From contig NW_019775618.1 in the NCBI RefSeq assembly GCF_001039355.2, positions 183,276-247,275 on the forward strand: 64,000 nucleotides of DNA, written 5' to 3'. Shown here piece by piece: positions 36,968 through 49,200 of the stretch (positions are counted from its first letter, which is position 1; every line of letters begins with the position of its first letter). Under the pieces are notes generated by a model that searched no databases, had not been told where the DNA came from, and worked only from the letters and a program-made list of their open reading frames with translations. Position numbers and translations under genes: made by a program. Source of the stretch: Lingula anatina. Its lineage: Eukaryota; Brachiopoda; Lingulata; Lingulida; Lingulidae.

Positions 36968-39900
36968 ATGGGTAGTGCATGGGCGAAGACTGTGCCTTCT
37001 TCCACAGATTTTTATGAGCTTTATCAGGCACTTATACAGGTAAAAAACATGTGTTGACTGTCTTAGCTGAAATAGATGAAGGGGAGAATATATGGAAATT
37101 ATTGAAAAAAAAGGCCTTTTGGTTTATTCTGTAGTAGTCAAAGTAGCCGGTGTTTTCTTGGTTGTCAAACGCGAGTTATGCAAAACTAAAATTACTACTA
37201 AGTCGTACGATGCCGGATGAGTCACCTTGGCAATATAGAACATTTGATACCTTACTGCTAGATGTGGTTAGTTCACTAGTTATATGGCCTTATATGCTAA
37301 CATTTGTTACGAATAATTACCCTCCCAAAGAATGCACATGCCTGGTGATCATCTTTCTCTCAACAGATTATTCAAGTTCCTGTAGCACACGTACTGGGGT
37401 AGCGCTGGCAATTTATTTCTCTTTATTTATTTCTACCCCAGCATGTATAGTTATAGACAAAAAATTGAAAATATGAATGTAATGTCAGGTTAACTGCAAA
37501 GGCAGCAGGACTGATAATCAGAGACAAGATTTTATAGTATGTCTTTGTTTGATTTTTTCTATGCTCTGCAGGCTCCAGTTTATCATCTGGTCGTCGAAGC
37601 CCTGCTCATCATCTGGATAATCAAGTTAATTTTTACCAAGAAAACTCCACCAAAACAAACAGCAAGCGAACTTACAGAAAAGGTATCTAAAAATTTGCTT
37701 GATGGGTTCAATGTCAAGTTCATATATACATGTACATGTATGTTTGTTTTTATTTTTATTTTCACTGATTCCAAGTAAAATAGTAAGAAGCGTATTTAAG
37801 CATCGATTTAAACTACTTTTGTAAATTAGTATGGTATAAGTTTTATGGTAAATGAAATGAAGTACAGAGGTAAATATAAATAATGTGGAATTGCGCTTTA
37901 AAACATCTCCTATAATGCTGTGCTTTGGTCTATTTGTCTAGGAGAAGGAAGAGTTGGTTGCGGAATGGATACCAGAGCCCCTTGTACCCGAGGTTGACCC
38001 AGACCACCCTGCCCTCCGCGCATTCCAGGACAACACAGTGGAAGGGTAAAAGAACAAAAGACTGATTTTGATTCTTAATTTACTTTATTTGTGAAATAAT
38101 TTTACATCCTTATGATTACATGGTTTGTCAAAGGGTAAGAGAACAGAATTATGATATTTTAATTTGCTGGGTATTTGTGAAGTAATTTTTTGTTTGTTTT
38201 TACAATTGCATGAGTCACTTTTGTTCATAAAACTATATGCAGGAGTGAAAGGATATATTGTTTTATATTTTATGTGGATAAAGTGCTAGTTTTTTGTAGA
38301 ACTGAGCAATTTTATTTGCCTTGATAAACAAAAAGAATATAACAGCGAGAAGTTGTTAAAAGTTGTCGTTGCTTTTTCAGTATTATGGAAGAAAAATATT
38401 TACAGTAAGTTAATAACATGTTTCCCATCTAAAATGAAATTAAAAACATCAACTCATTTGTTTCTTAATTTCATACAGAAAAATTGGAAAGTTTGTGAAA
38501 AAATCAGGTGGTAAAGAATGCTTGAATGCTGCCACATTCAACTTCCTTGGCATGGTGGGGAAGTCCTCTATAGAGGTATGTCACTGGCTCTGTTACTTAT
38601 TTCATTGTAGGTATACACTATAATTAATGTCTACATTTTTATTTACATGTTTATTATTGGAAATTTTACAGGTTTGTACATTGAAATTCACTCTGTAAAT
38701 TTTTTATGACTTATTTGCTTTTTTCATCATTCAAGATAAGATTGACAAGATTCAGATGTCATTTATTTTAAGAATTACCAGTTTGCAATATTATCCCCCT
38801 TTTCAATTTATTTTCTAACTTGCTTTATTTCTGACCAGTATTTTGTACTGTATTTAGGAGGCTGCTGTCAAGTCCCTGAGGAAGTATGGCGTTGGGTCAT
38901 GTGGTCCACGCGGGTTCTATGGGACAGTGGGTAAGGCAGCAGTGGTGATGATCTGCACATATTAAATGTTAATGCAGAGGAATTTATGTGAATGTTATTT
39001 AACTTCAAAATATCATTTCATATGGCAGGTGATTCTTTCAATTTATACACAGTGCTAAACTGTCCTTTTATCATAGATGTTTTTAGGTACAATATTATAT
39101 AAGTACGTCCATTATCAATGTTGATTAAATTTTGATACTTTTTTTGCATTAAGACAATCGACATAGGCAAGTGGTCTCATTTGTAGTAAAGAAATTTAAG
39201 GCCTCTTCATGTCTTATGTTCTATATTCATGTTATGTTTTGAGAGCCTCAGCCATGTAATAACCCTACAATGGAGTTAACCCTCTTTCACAAGTTTACTT
39301 CCTTCTGTTTGGGTGTAATTTCTATGGAAATTAGATAGTTAGTGTTTATTTATTGGCCACACAAAGTATGGGAGCTCTTTATAGCAGTCATGAGGTTTTG
39401 TACTGAATTACAGAATTCTGTAATTTTTTATTCACTTCTGAAGGCAGCCCATGGACCCCCTGGTTAAAAGATGTTTGTCCCACATTAAATATTCAAAGTT
39501 AAAAAAGAAAGCTAGGCTAACGTATGATATAGATGACTGAGCTATAAACCTGTCAATCTCTCAAAACAAGGCTAAAGATAGAACGTTCAGTATGAAAATG
39601 CTTAAAGACAAAATCCCTTGGATAAACTGTTTGTTGTATATAAATTCTAATGTATTTAATGTTTTGTTTTCATCTCTCTTTTTTTTCTTCATTAAGATGT
39701 CCACCTTGAACTGGAGGACCGCCTGGCAAAGTTCATGCAGTGCGAGGAGGCCATCTTGTATGCTTATGGCTTTGCCACCGTGGCTAGTGCCATACCTGCC
39801 TATTCTAAGAGAGGGGATATTATATTTTGGTGAGAGAAGAAAATATATTTTGTTTGTGGTGGTTTGGTATTAAAAGATGAAATGTAAAGTGAATGACTAA

Positions 39901-40984
39901 TGTTCATACTTTTAATATAATTTGTTTGTGATGGTTTGCATTCATGTTTGTGAATGATTGACCATGTATTCTCTCTGTGATAAAATTGTAAAAAAAAAAA
40001 AAAAAAGGAAGAATATACCCATTTAATAGAAAAAAGAAAATTAGATTTTAAATGCAATGCATGTGTTTTTTTGCCAGCCAAGAAAAAGTATGCTTAGAGC
40101 ATTTTACTCTGCTGTTATGTAATAAAATAAGTCTTTCAACTTTTTGTCTCTCCAGTGACGAAGGTGTGAATTTTGCCATCCAGAAAGGGTTGTCTGCCTC
40201 CAGGTCGTCCCTCAGGTTCTTCAAACACAATGATATGAACGACTTGGAGAGACTGCTGCAGGAGCAGCAGGCCAAAGATAAACTTGTATGTCATATCTGA
40301 GATAGTTTTGTACTTTTAATTGTCCACTCTTAATAAACATTCTCCTCAAAGAAAACAAAACCTGGAAAACATTATATCCATATTTTTCCCACTTTTTCGT
40401 CATTCTTTGAAAATTTGTTCTAGTATTGGTTAATACCTGGTATATAACAGAGTAAGTTTGGTGGGATATATGCACGTTATGAATAAATGTTGAAAATAGG
40501 AATTCATTTGGAAATCTGTGTACATTCTAGAATCCTAAGAAAGCCAAAGCCACCAGAAGATTCCTAGTAGTGGAGGGGCTGTATACTAACTATGGAGATT
40601 TGTGTCCACTGCCTCAGCTGGTAACTATATCTTGGTTATGTAAGATCTATCATTGAAAACAGATTTACTGAACTTCATCTAGTAAATTGTCCATAATAGT
40701 GTAGTTCGCGAAGAAAAATTTCAGTATAAAAACGTGAAATGTGCTTGTTTGGACCTTTCAGCACATATATGAAAATATGATTTACTATAGAATGATAGTT
40801 GAAGCAAATGAAAAATGGTAGTTTGTAGTTGCTGTGTTCATGTAAAAGACTGCCTAATATGTCTCATTTTTTTCAGATTGAATTTAAATACAAGTACAAA
40901 GTAAGGTTATTTGTTGAAGAGAGCTTCTCATTCGGAGTCCTTGGTGCTACAGGAAAAGGAATCTCAGAACACTTTGGGGTCAAT
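36968..40984 (+). CDS. SPTLC1: Serine palmitoyltransferase subunit 1, exons 1-9 (duplicate copy 1)
   Basis: Plus-strand exons are 36968-37039, 37572-37682, 37942-38045, 38479-38575, 38858-38930, 39697-39829, 40156-40285, 40531-40620 and 40877-40984, with a possible 24-nt microexon at 38381-38404. The protein is the non-catalytic partner in the ER complex that joins serine and palmitoyl-CoA, the first step of sphingolipid synthesis. Exon 2 encodes the N-terminal membrane helix ([15 protein letters not shown]). Exon 4 has [14 protein letters not shown], exon 5 [13 protein letters not shown], exon 6 [10 protein letters not shown], exon 7 FAIQKGL and exon 9 [11 protein letters not shown]. No exon 10 follows before sequence identical in kind to the upstream flank restarts at 41515. 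On its own this copy would therefore be truncated by about 190 residues or more. Probably an allelic contig and not a second gene. Confidence 0.88.
38381..38404 (+). other. Possible 24-nt SPTLC1 microexon (copy 1)
   Basis: A T-rich tract and CAG precede, and a perfect GTAAGT donor follows, a 24-nt segment between exons 3 and 4. It fits the phase on both sides and would insert eight residues (IMEEKYLQ) in a loop before the GKECLN motif. Skipping also keeps the frame. The same segment is in copy 2 at 47702-47725. Confidence 0.45.
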
Positions 40985-41514
40985 GTAAGTAGTTATTGTA
41001 AATAAAACAACAAGCTGATAGTATCTTAACAAGCTTTATTTAAGCGTTCTTTTCACAAGGTCAAGCAGCTTCCCCATGAGCTCATCTGAAGTTAAAGATT
41101 AGGCATTAAAATATTTCTTCCATTTAAAAGTTTAGTCCCCTTTTCTCTCAGTGAAAAACTTTTCAAATACTTGATTTGCCAATAGCCTGACAGACTGAAA
41201 TCTGAGTTATTCCTTGACAATACCCTAGTGAATGACCTACACCTACAATTCAGCAAACAGTTCCATACAATTGTGAAATCTTGGATAATATTACTGAACA
41301 TGGTCAAACTAAAATATCTATCTGAAAATATAAATTACCATCTCATGGCCACAGTAGACACGCTAAAATGGATATCTCCCACTGATATGAGTGAAAAAGT
41401 AAGAAACATGATTTGTGAACTTTTGGACTAAAAATGTGAAGAAAAAACTTCCACTTTAAATTATATATCTTCAAAACCGACTTGCTTGTATATCCAGTGT
41501 AAATGGTATTAANT

Positions 41515-44413
41515 TGTGCACTCCCCCTATGCACTCGTTCTGTTCTGACTGCTTTGTTGGCCAACGCAGTAGTAAACGAGTTCACCTCTTTGTAAGACAC
41601 CAAAGTTCACTTCAATCAATTCACGAGGTGCACCTAGTGCGCATGTCCAAACTATCTACCCCGTGACCCCGACATGAACCCGTGATGTTGCTTTGTCTTA
41701 TATGTAGTACGTATGCCACTGATACATCTAATCCGAGTTAATGCCTCATTATAAGAAAACTGCATGTATTTTTCAATAATTCCTCTCTGTAGTTACTGAT
41801 AAAAATATAATGCATTGGAGCATATTTCAAAACCAAACATTTCAACTTAAAACACTTTTTTTTTGGAATGCCACCGAGTCCGAAGGTATTCCTGCACTAT
41901 GGACCCTGTGACCAGCAAGTGTTAATGCGTACATTCATCTCAGAATGCAAATTTATCTCTCAAAACCTAGTGACACCACGTGAATCATCACCCCAGTTAT
42001 CAGCCAAATTCCCCCCGATGAATAGAAAACTCCAGCGGAAATTTGAACAGCGTGTGTCATTCAGTGATACCTCCCCCCAAGTACGAGTTCGCAGCTTAAT
42101 CCACACAAAGACTTTCAGTGTACCACGTACAGCCGCTAGCTGCATTGTGTAGTCCGCTGTCAGGTACTACGGACATACTACGAATACCTCCCATACCTCC
42201 GCTAGAAAACACCCACCACAAACTTATTGATCTTTGCAATCTTATATTCAATTATTTGTCGGCGCCTTTGGTTTAGTCATCGTTAAGAAAAGATCAAATA
42301 TGCAAGCTAACAATTTCTGATGTGGGGGTAAAAAGAAGAAAGATTCGCTTTCGTTTGAAGGTAACACGCAAGGAGACTTTGACCCCACTTTTTCATAACA
42401 GCTAGTTATACCTGCATGAGCCACCTGATATTATCATATGACTTGCCTTATCACGCGGTGCAATTCAAAGTAAACTGAAAAATCACCAACAAAAATCCTT
42501 AAACGAACTCGTCAAGTCCTTCAATTCTCGCATTATGCACTACTCACACTATTTTTCCTTTGTAATGTGATATATGGTGGAATTGAAGAAAAAGAAACAA
42601 TGTTGCAAACCTTGCATCATGCAGGTACACAATGGAATGCAACTTCGACAGCAATGGATCTGTTGATTAAAACATCGGGACGTAATATTCGCTACAAAAA
42701 CTTACGAACATGTTCTTACCTTTTTGAGATTTGTGCAGCTCCCTTGTTAATATTTCCTCGTGTCATAATTCTTCCTCTTTCTTATGAAAAACTCGTGGAT
42801 CTTTCACTCGTGTTGTTCTCGTGCAACTTCCAACGTGAAACTGACGATTTGGAATGCCAGTGCTGACTAAGCATTTACACGGAAGTCAGGAATGTCCCAG
42901 ATACTGGGGCGTGCGCTAATCCTGCACACTGATTGGTCAGCTTCAACAAAATGACATCGTAAGTATGGCGCGAGCTGTGTCCCTAGATACCGTATTTTTC
43001 TGTGTTTTTCTCCTTCTTATTTGATGCTTAGAAAGTAAACTCATTCTTTTGAGGTTCAAGCATTGATACCTATAGTGCTTGCACCTATAAAACGATCTAA
43101 CAGTAACACAAACCCGTAATTTTTACGAAATTCAAGTGGTGGGAATCTCCCACTAGGGTTCAAAGGTCAAATGTCATATGTCCGGTTTTACTGGAAGGAA
43201 ATCCCCCTTCTGTGTACAAAGTAATGCGTAGAATACTAGTAAAATCCCCATTTGTCGAGGGGTTTTTGGTTATTTGTATGGAAACTTAATATTGTGAAAA
43301 TGTATTGGGAACTAATTTCGCGTCCCTTACGCAACAAAAGAAATCGATTACATTTTTGAAGTCATCCTGTTTTTAAGTGCAGGTATCACCAGTGCATCAA
43401 TAGTGATACTTACTCATTTATGGAATAATTGCATCACAGTCATTTTCATTGAACTTTGTACATTGACACCGTGCACTCACATATGACCGATATTGTTTGC
43501 TCCTTGTGCTTTGTACCCAAGACAGTTTAAGCAGGGCGTTGTCAAACCTAACCCCCACCCCGCCCTTAATTACGTGTAGGCCTACATCATTGTCAAAAAG
43601 AGCCGGGTTGGGATCCTGTGGCATTGATATATGATATTGTCGGCTACTGTGGTTCCTTGAATCTTATGTGACAGCAACAAGGAAAGTGCATGCTTACTTC
43701 AATCTAATCATATATGAGGGACAGCAGAGTATATACCGTTAAACCGGCCTGGTCGCCGGACGGGACAGGAGACCCCCCCCCCCCCCCCTCCAATAATCAG
43801 TACCCTTCGCCAGGGCCATTTTGTGATTTTTTTTCACTAGATATTCACAGATATGTCTCTGGCTTCTAAATGACACAATTCTCTACCGTCCAACGAGAAA
43901 TTTGGTAATCAAATACATGTAGTTGGCCTCTAGCATACCGTAAACGATCAGTAAACCTAAAGACTATGATATCTTCTTTCTCATTTTAATACAATAATAA
44001 AACGACTTCGTATGCTTCGCATTACAATATTTATGACATTCGCCTAGCGACGACAATGCCATAGCATAGGGAGCCCTTCATCGACAGGCATGTTCGCCAT
44101 GACAACTGGGTAAATGACATCTAGGTAATGACATTATGAGAGTGACTGGCGTCCCCCCTGCTGGCAACGTGTCAATCAGGGACATCAGATGGATTGATAT
44201 GTCAGGTGTTAGGTATATCGCGTCATGACCGCCTGGATGTCCAGGGCTCAGATAAGAACAAGGAAAAATGTCGGTCTTCCTCGCAGATAAATCGCAATGA
44301 TTGGATAATAAGCTGAAAAAATATCAAATAACGTTATTGCCTCTGTCGTCGTGCGTAGGTATGATATTTCAATTGCCATGGACGGCCCTTAATCTTTGAG
44401 AGGGATCAATTAG

Positions 44414-44445
<32 letters not shown>

Positions 44446-46274
44446 AGATAGAGAGAGAGAGATAGATTATTTTTTACTCGACAGGACGATAACAATAAAT
44501 GGGTTCTTTTTCTGTTAGGTATATGCCGAATATTAAATACCAGTTAATGCCTTTTAAGGTCAATTAAAATTGACCGGCTAGTTTCTACTGAGATATACCT
44601 TTATTTTTTTCTTAATTTGTTGTTCAGCAGACATTTCCGGTTGATATTTAATCAAATACTTGGGATTTCAGCTCTCGCGATATTGAGGGGGAATCGCTTC
44701 CTTTACAATACGCATTGTCTACATGCACGTCATGTAGCTATAGAAATCCTCGCTAATCCATGCTAGCTGCATGACTGCACGAACAGTTGGGTGTTATAGT
44801 TGTTTAAGATAAAACATGTCGACCAAATTACCTTTTTTACGTCAATGTGTGATTTCATTTTTCGGTATTGATATCAATGGAGATATGTGGGCTTTCTGAT
44901 TTACGTAAATCCACCCTCATCTCCTGCCACTGACTTCAGCCGGCAGACGACATTAGCTACAGGTAATTACTTACAGATAACACCTCACTGACTGACTGAA
45001 CTAATAGACAGAATAGAACGTGTGGCGGCTATTACTTTCATGATGATTAAATAAAACAATCTGTCACGAATAATATTTTATATCTTTTTCAAATTAAACC
45101 TAACTAGGTGAATATTTCACTATCCGACTTCTTGACACACCTTAATGAAGTGCAAAAACAATCGGCCATATACTTTTTAAAAATAAATTCTCAACGATCA
45201 ACGATCAACGTTTTTAAGGGTGCTTTCCCAGAGATTTAGATCGATCTAAAGATTAAGTTTTAGATCGACCTAACTCCCTGGGGGTTCACGCTAAATTGCA
45301 GTCAGCCGAGCGGGCACCATAGTTAATTACCCCCTTACAGCTTTTAGTAGGCGGGACAGACGCTTAAGCCGGTCAAGCTGACAGTAATCCAGTGATACTC
45401 CCCACAGGGATAGATCGATCTTAAAATCTATGGAAATGGGGTGTATGTCTGTAGATTGGGCCTATATGACCTTAAAGAAAACCTTAAAGCAATTTCTGGT
45501 CGCAGGACGGGGGAGGCGCTGCTGAGTGTCTACAAATCTTCTGAGGGAATTAGAAAGTGAAAAGGGTGAACATTTTATTGAGATCCCAAAGAAGTGACTG
45601 GTTAAAATGTCAATCGGTCGTTCTTTTGATTGCTGTAGAGGAGATTGACAAACTCTAGCGTACAATTTGTGAACTTTTACTGTTAACAATCCACATATCG
45701 TGTAGGAAACTTTTGATTTTAGATTGGGAACTAAGGTACGCAACTTGCGATAACACATAAGTTGAGATAACATTGTTCTGCAGAGTTTTCTTCCATATGA
45801 GAACATCTAATGATCAATGATCTCCTTTAGCGTTGCCCTGGTAGAGGGTTTTCAGGGGGTCAGTGCGTATTTTTTTTCTTGGTTATAACCAAATTGTCAG
45901 CTTTTACGCTACTAGATTTAATTAAAAGTGGTGTGATTCAGCCTTTTCTTTCTCTTCTTTTATTTCAATTATTTTATTTTTGTCCTATTTATTTATTCAT
46001 TAACTTATTTTGAAATTATTTATTTATTTATTTATAACCTTGTAACGATATTTGTTTATATTTTTATGATAATATTATCGTTGTAAAAATGTATCATGTC
46101 TTATCGTGGTGGGGGGGGGGCGAAAGTCAGTAAACTATTTTTTGCATTCAATGTGTATTTTTTGTACTTGTTGTATACTAGTAACATGTACACTGCAGAA
46201 GTACGATGGAGCATGGAAGTTTATGGATCAGCAGGCGGCTCATCTTGGGTCAGTAACGCCATCTTTAAACCAAA
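41515..46274. other. 5' flank of SPTLC1 (copy 2)
   Basis: Homologous to 32376-36967. It lacks Gadd45 exon 1, since the block starts about 20 bp upstream of that ATG. It contains a C-run (about 43776-43788), a TG/AG microsatellite (about 44418-44463) and the inserted MITE. No gene is supported. Confidence 0.5.
45218..45445. mobile_element. Foldback MITE inserted only in block copy 2
   Basis: Runs from GGGTGCTTTCCCAGAG with TAGATCGATCTA to TAGATCGATCTT and ATGGAAATGGGGTGTA. Copy 1 has the uninterrupted site (near 36080-36095), where ACGTTTTTTTAAG runs straight to TAGATTGGGC. This empty-site comparison fixes the element at about 230 bp. Interior TTAATTACCCCCTTACAGC as in the other copies. No ORF. 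Confidence 0.8.
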
Positions 46275-49200
46275 ATGGGTAGTGCATGGGCGAAGACTGT
46301 GCCTTCTTCCACAGATTTTTATGAGCTTTATCAGGCACTTATACAGGTAAAAAAAACATGTGTTGACCGTCTTAGCTGAAATAGATGAAGGGGAAACTAT
46401 ATGGAAATTATTGAAAGCAATGGCTTTTTGGGATATTCTGTAGTAGTCAAAGTAGCCGGTGTTTTCTTGGTTGTCAAACGCGAGTTATGCAAAACTATAA
46501 ATACTACTAAGTCGTACGTTGCCGGATGAGTCACCTTGGCAATATAGAACATTTGATACCTTACTGCTAGATGTGGTTAGTTCACTAGTTATATGGCCTC
46601 ATATGCTAACATTTGTTACGAATAATTACCCTCCCAAAGTATGCACATGCTTGGTGATAATCTTTCTCTCAACACATTACACAAGTTCCTGTAGCACATG
46701 TATTGGGGTAGCGCTGGCAATTTATTTCTCTTTATTTATTTCTATCCCAGCATGTATAGTTATAGACAAAAATTGAAAATATGAATGTAATGTCAGGTTA
46801 ACTGCAAAGGCAGCAGGACTGATAATCAGAGACAAGATTTTATAGTATGTCTTTGTTTGATTTGTTCTATGCTCTGCAGGCTCCAGTTTATCATCTGGTC
46901 GTCGAAGCCCTGCTCATCATCTGGATAATCAAGTTAATTTTTACCAAGAAAACTCCACCAAAACAAACAGCAAGCGAACTTACAGAAAAGGTATCTAAAA
47001 ATTTGCTTGATGGGTTCAATGTCAAGTTCATATACATGTACATGTACATGTATGTTTGTTTTTATTTTTATTTTCACTGATTCCAAGTAAAATAGTAAGA
47101 AGCGTATTTAAGCATTGATTTAAACTACTTTTGTAAATTAGTATGAACAGAATGGTATAAGTTTTATGGTAAATGAAATGAAGTACAGAGGTAAATATAA
47201 ATAATGTGGAATTGCGCTTTAAAACATCTCCTATAATGCTGTGCTTTGGTCTATTTGTCTAGGAGAAGGAAGAGTTGGTTGCGGAATGGATACCAGAGCC
47301 CCTTGTACCCGAGGTTGACCCAGACCACCCTGCCCTCCGCGCATTCCAGGACAACACAGTGGAAGGGTAAAAGAACAAAAGACTGATTTTGATTCTTAAT
47401 TTACTTTATTTGTGAAATAATTTTACATCCTTATGATTACATGGTTTGTCAAAGGGTAAGAGAACAGAATTATGATATTTTAATTTGCTGGGTATTTGTG
47501 AAGTAATTTTTTGTTTGTTTTTACAATTGCATGAGTCACTTTTGTTCATAAAACTATATGCAGGAGTGAAAGGATATATTGTTTTATATTTTATGTGGAT
47601 AAAGTGCTAGTTTTTTGTAGAACTGAGCAATTTTATTTGCCTTGATAAACAAAAAGAATATAACAGCGAGAAGTTGTTAAAAGTTGTCGTTGCTTTTTCA
47701 GTATTATGGAAGAAAAATATTTACAGTAAGTTAATAACATGTTTCCCATCTAAAATGAAATTAAAAACATCAACTCATTTGTTTCTTAATTTCATACAGA
47801 AAAATTGGAAAGTTTGTGAAAAAATCAGGTGGTAAAGAATGCTTGAATGCTGCCACATTCAACTTCCTTGGCATGGTGGGGAAGTCCTCTATAGAGGTAT
47901 GTCACTGGCTCTGTTACTTATTTCATTGTAGGTATACACTATAATTAATGTCTACATTTTTATTTACATGTTTATTATTGGAAATTTTACAGGTTTGTAC
48001 ATTGAAATTCACTCTGTAAATTTTTTATGACTTATTTGCTTTTTTCATCATTCAAGATAAGATTGACAAGATTCAGATGTCATTTATTTTAAGAATTACC
48101 AGTTTGCAATATTATCCCCCTTTTCAATTTATTTTCTAACTTGCTTTATTTCTGACCAGTATTTTGTACTGTATTTAGGAGGCTGCTGTCAAGTCCCTGA
48201 GGAAGTATGGCGTTGGGTCATGTGGTCCACGCGGGTTCTATGGGACAGTGGGTAAGGCAGCAGTGGTGATGATCTGCACATATTAAATGTTAATGCAGAG
48301 GAATTTATGTGAATGTTATTTAACTTCAAAATATCATTTCATATGGCAGGTGATTCTTTCAATTTATACACAGTGCTAAACTGTCCTTTTATCATAGATG
48401 TTTTTAGGTACAATATTATATAAGTACGTCCATTATCAATGTTGATTAAATTTTGATACTTTTTTTGCATTAAGACAATCGACATAGGCAAGTGGTCTCA
48501 TTTGTAGTAAAGAAATTTAAGGCCTCTTCATGTCTTATGTTCTATATTCATGTTATGTTTTGAGAGCCTCAGCCATGTAATAACCCTACAATGGAGTTAA
48601 CCCTCTTTCACAAGTTTACTTCCTTCTGTTTGGGTGTAATTTCTATGGAAATTAGATAGTTAGTGTTTATTTATTGGCCACACAAAGTATGGGAGCTCTT
48701 TATAGCAGTCATGAGGTTTTGTACTGAATTACAGAATTCTGTAATTTTTTATTCACTTCTGAAGGCAGCCCATGGACCCCCTGGTTAAAAGATGTTTGTC
48801 CCACATTAAATATTCAAAGTTAAAAAAGAAAGCTAGGCTAACGTATGATATAGATGACTGAGCTATAAACCTGTCAATCTCTCAAAACAAGGCTAAAGAT
48901 AGAACGTTCAGTATGAAAATGCTTAAAGACAAAATCCCTTGGATAAACTGTTTGTTGTATATAAATTCTAATGTATTTAATGTTTTGTTTTCATCTCTCT
49001 TTTTTTTCTTCATTAAGATGTCCACCTTGAACTGGAGGACCGCCTGGCAAAGTTCATGCAGTGCGAGGAGGCCATCTTGTATGCTTATGGCTTTGCCACC
49101 GTGGCTAGTGCCATACCTGCCTATTCTAAGAGAGGGGATATTATATTTTGGTGAGAGAAGAAAATATATTTTGTTTGTGGTGGTTTGGTATTAAAAGATG

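Larger units (their letters stand above)
32376..41512 (+). repeat. Large duplicated block, copy 1 (SPTLC1 exons 1-9 with 5' flank)
   Basis: It matches 41515-50832 from TGTGCACTCCCCC to AAATGGTATTAA. The left part (to about 37840) differs by many substitutions and indels; the right part is almost identical. A single n at 41513 separates the copies. It is either two haplotypes joined end to end or a tandem duplication. Confidence 0.9.

Noticed and set aside
42567-42866. 99-residue open frame upstream of SPTLC1 in copy 2
   Set aside because: The matching segment of copy 1 (near 33560) contains a stop, so the frame is not maintained.
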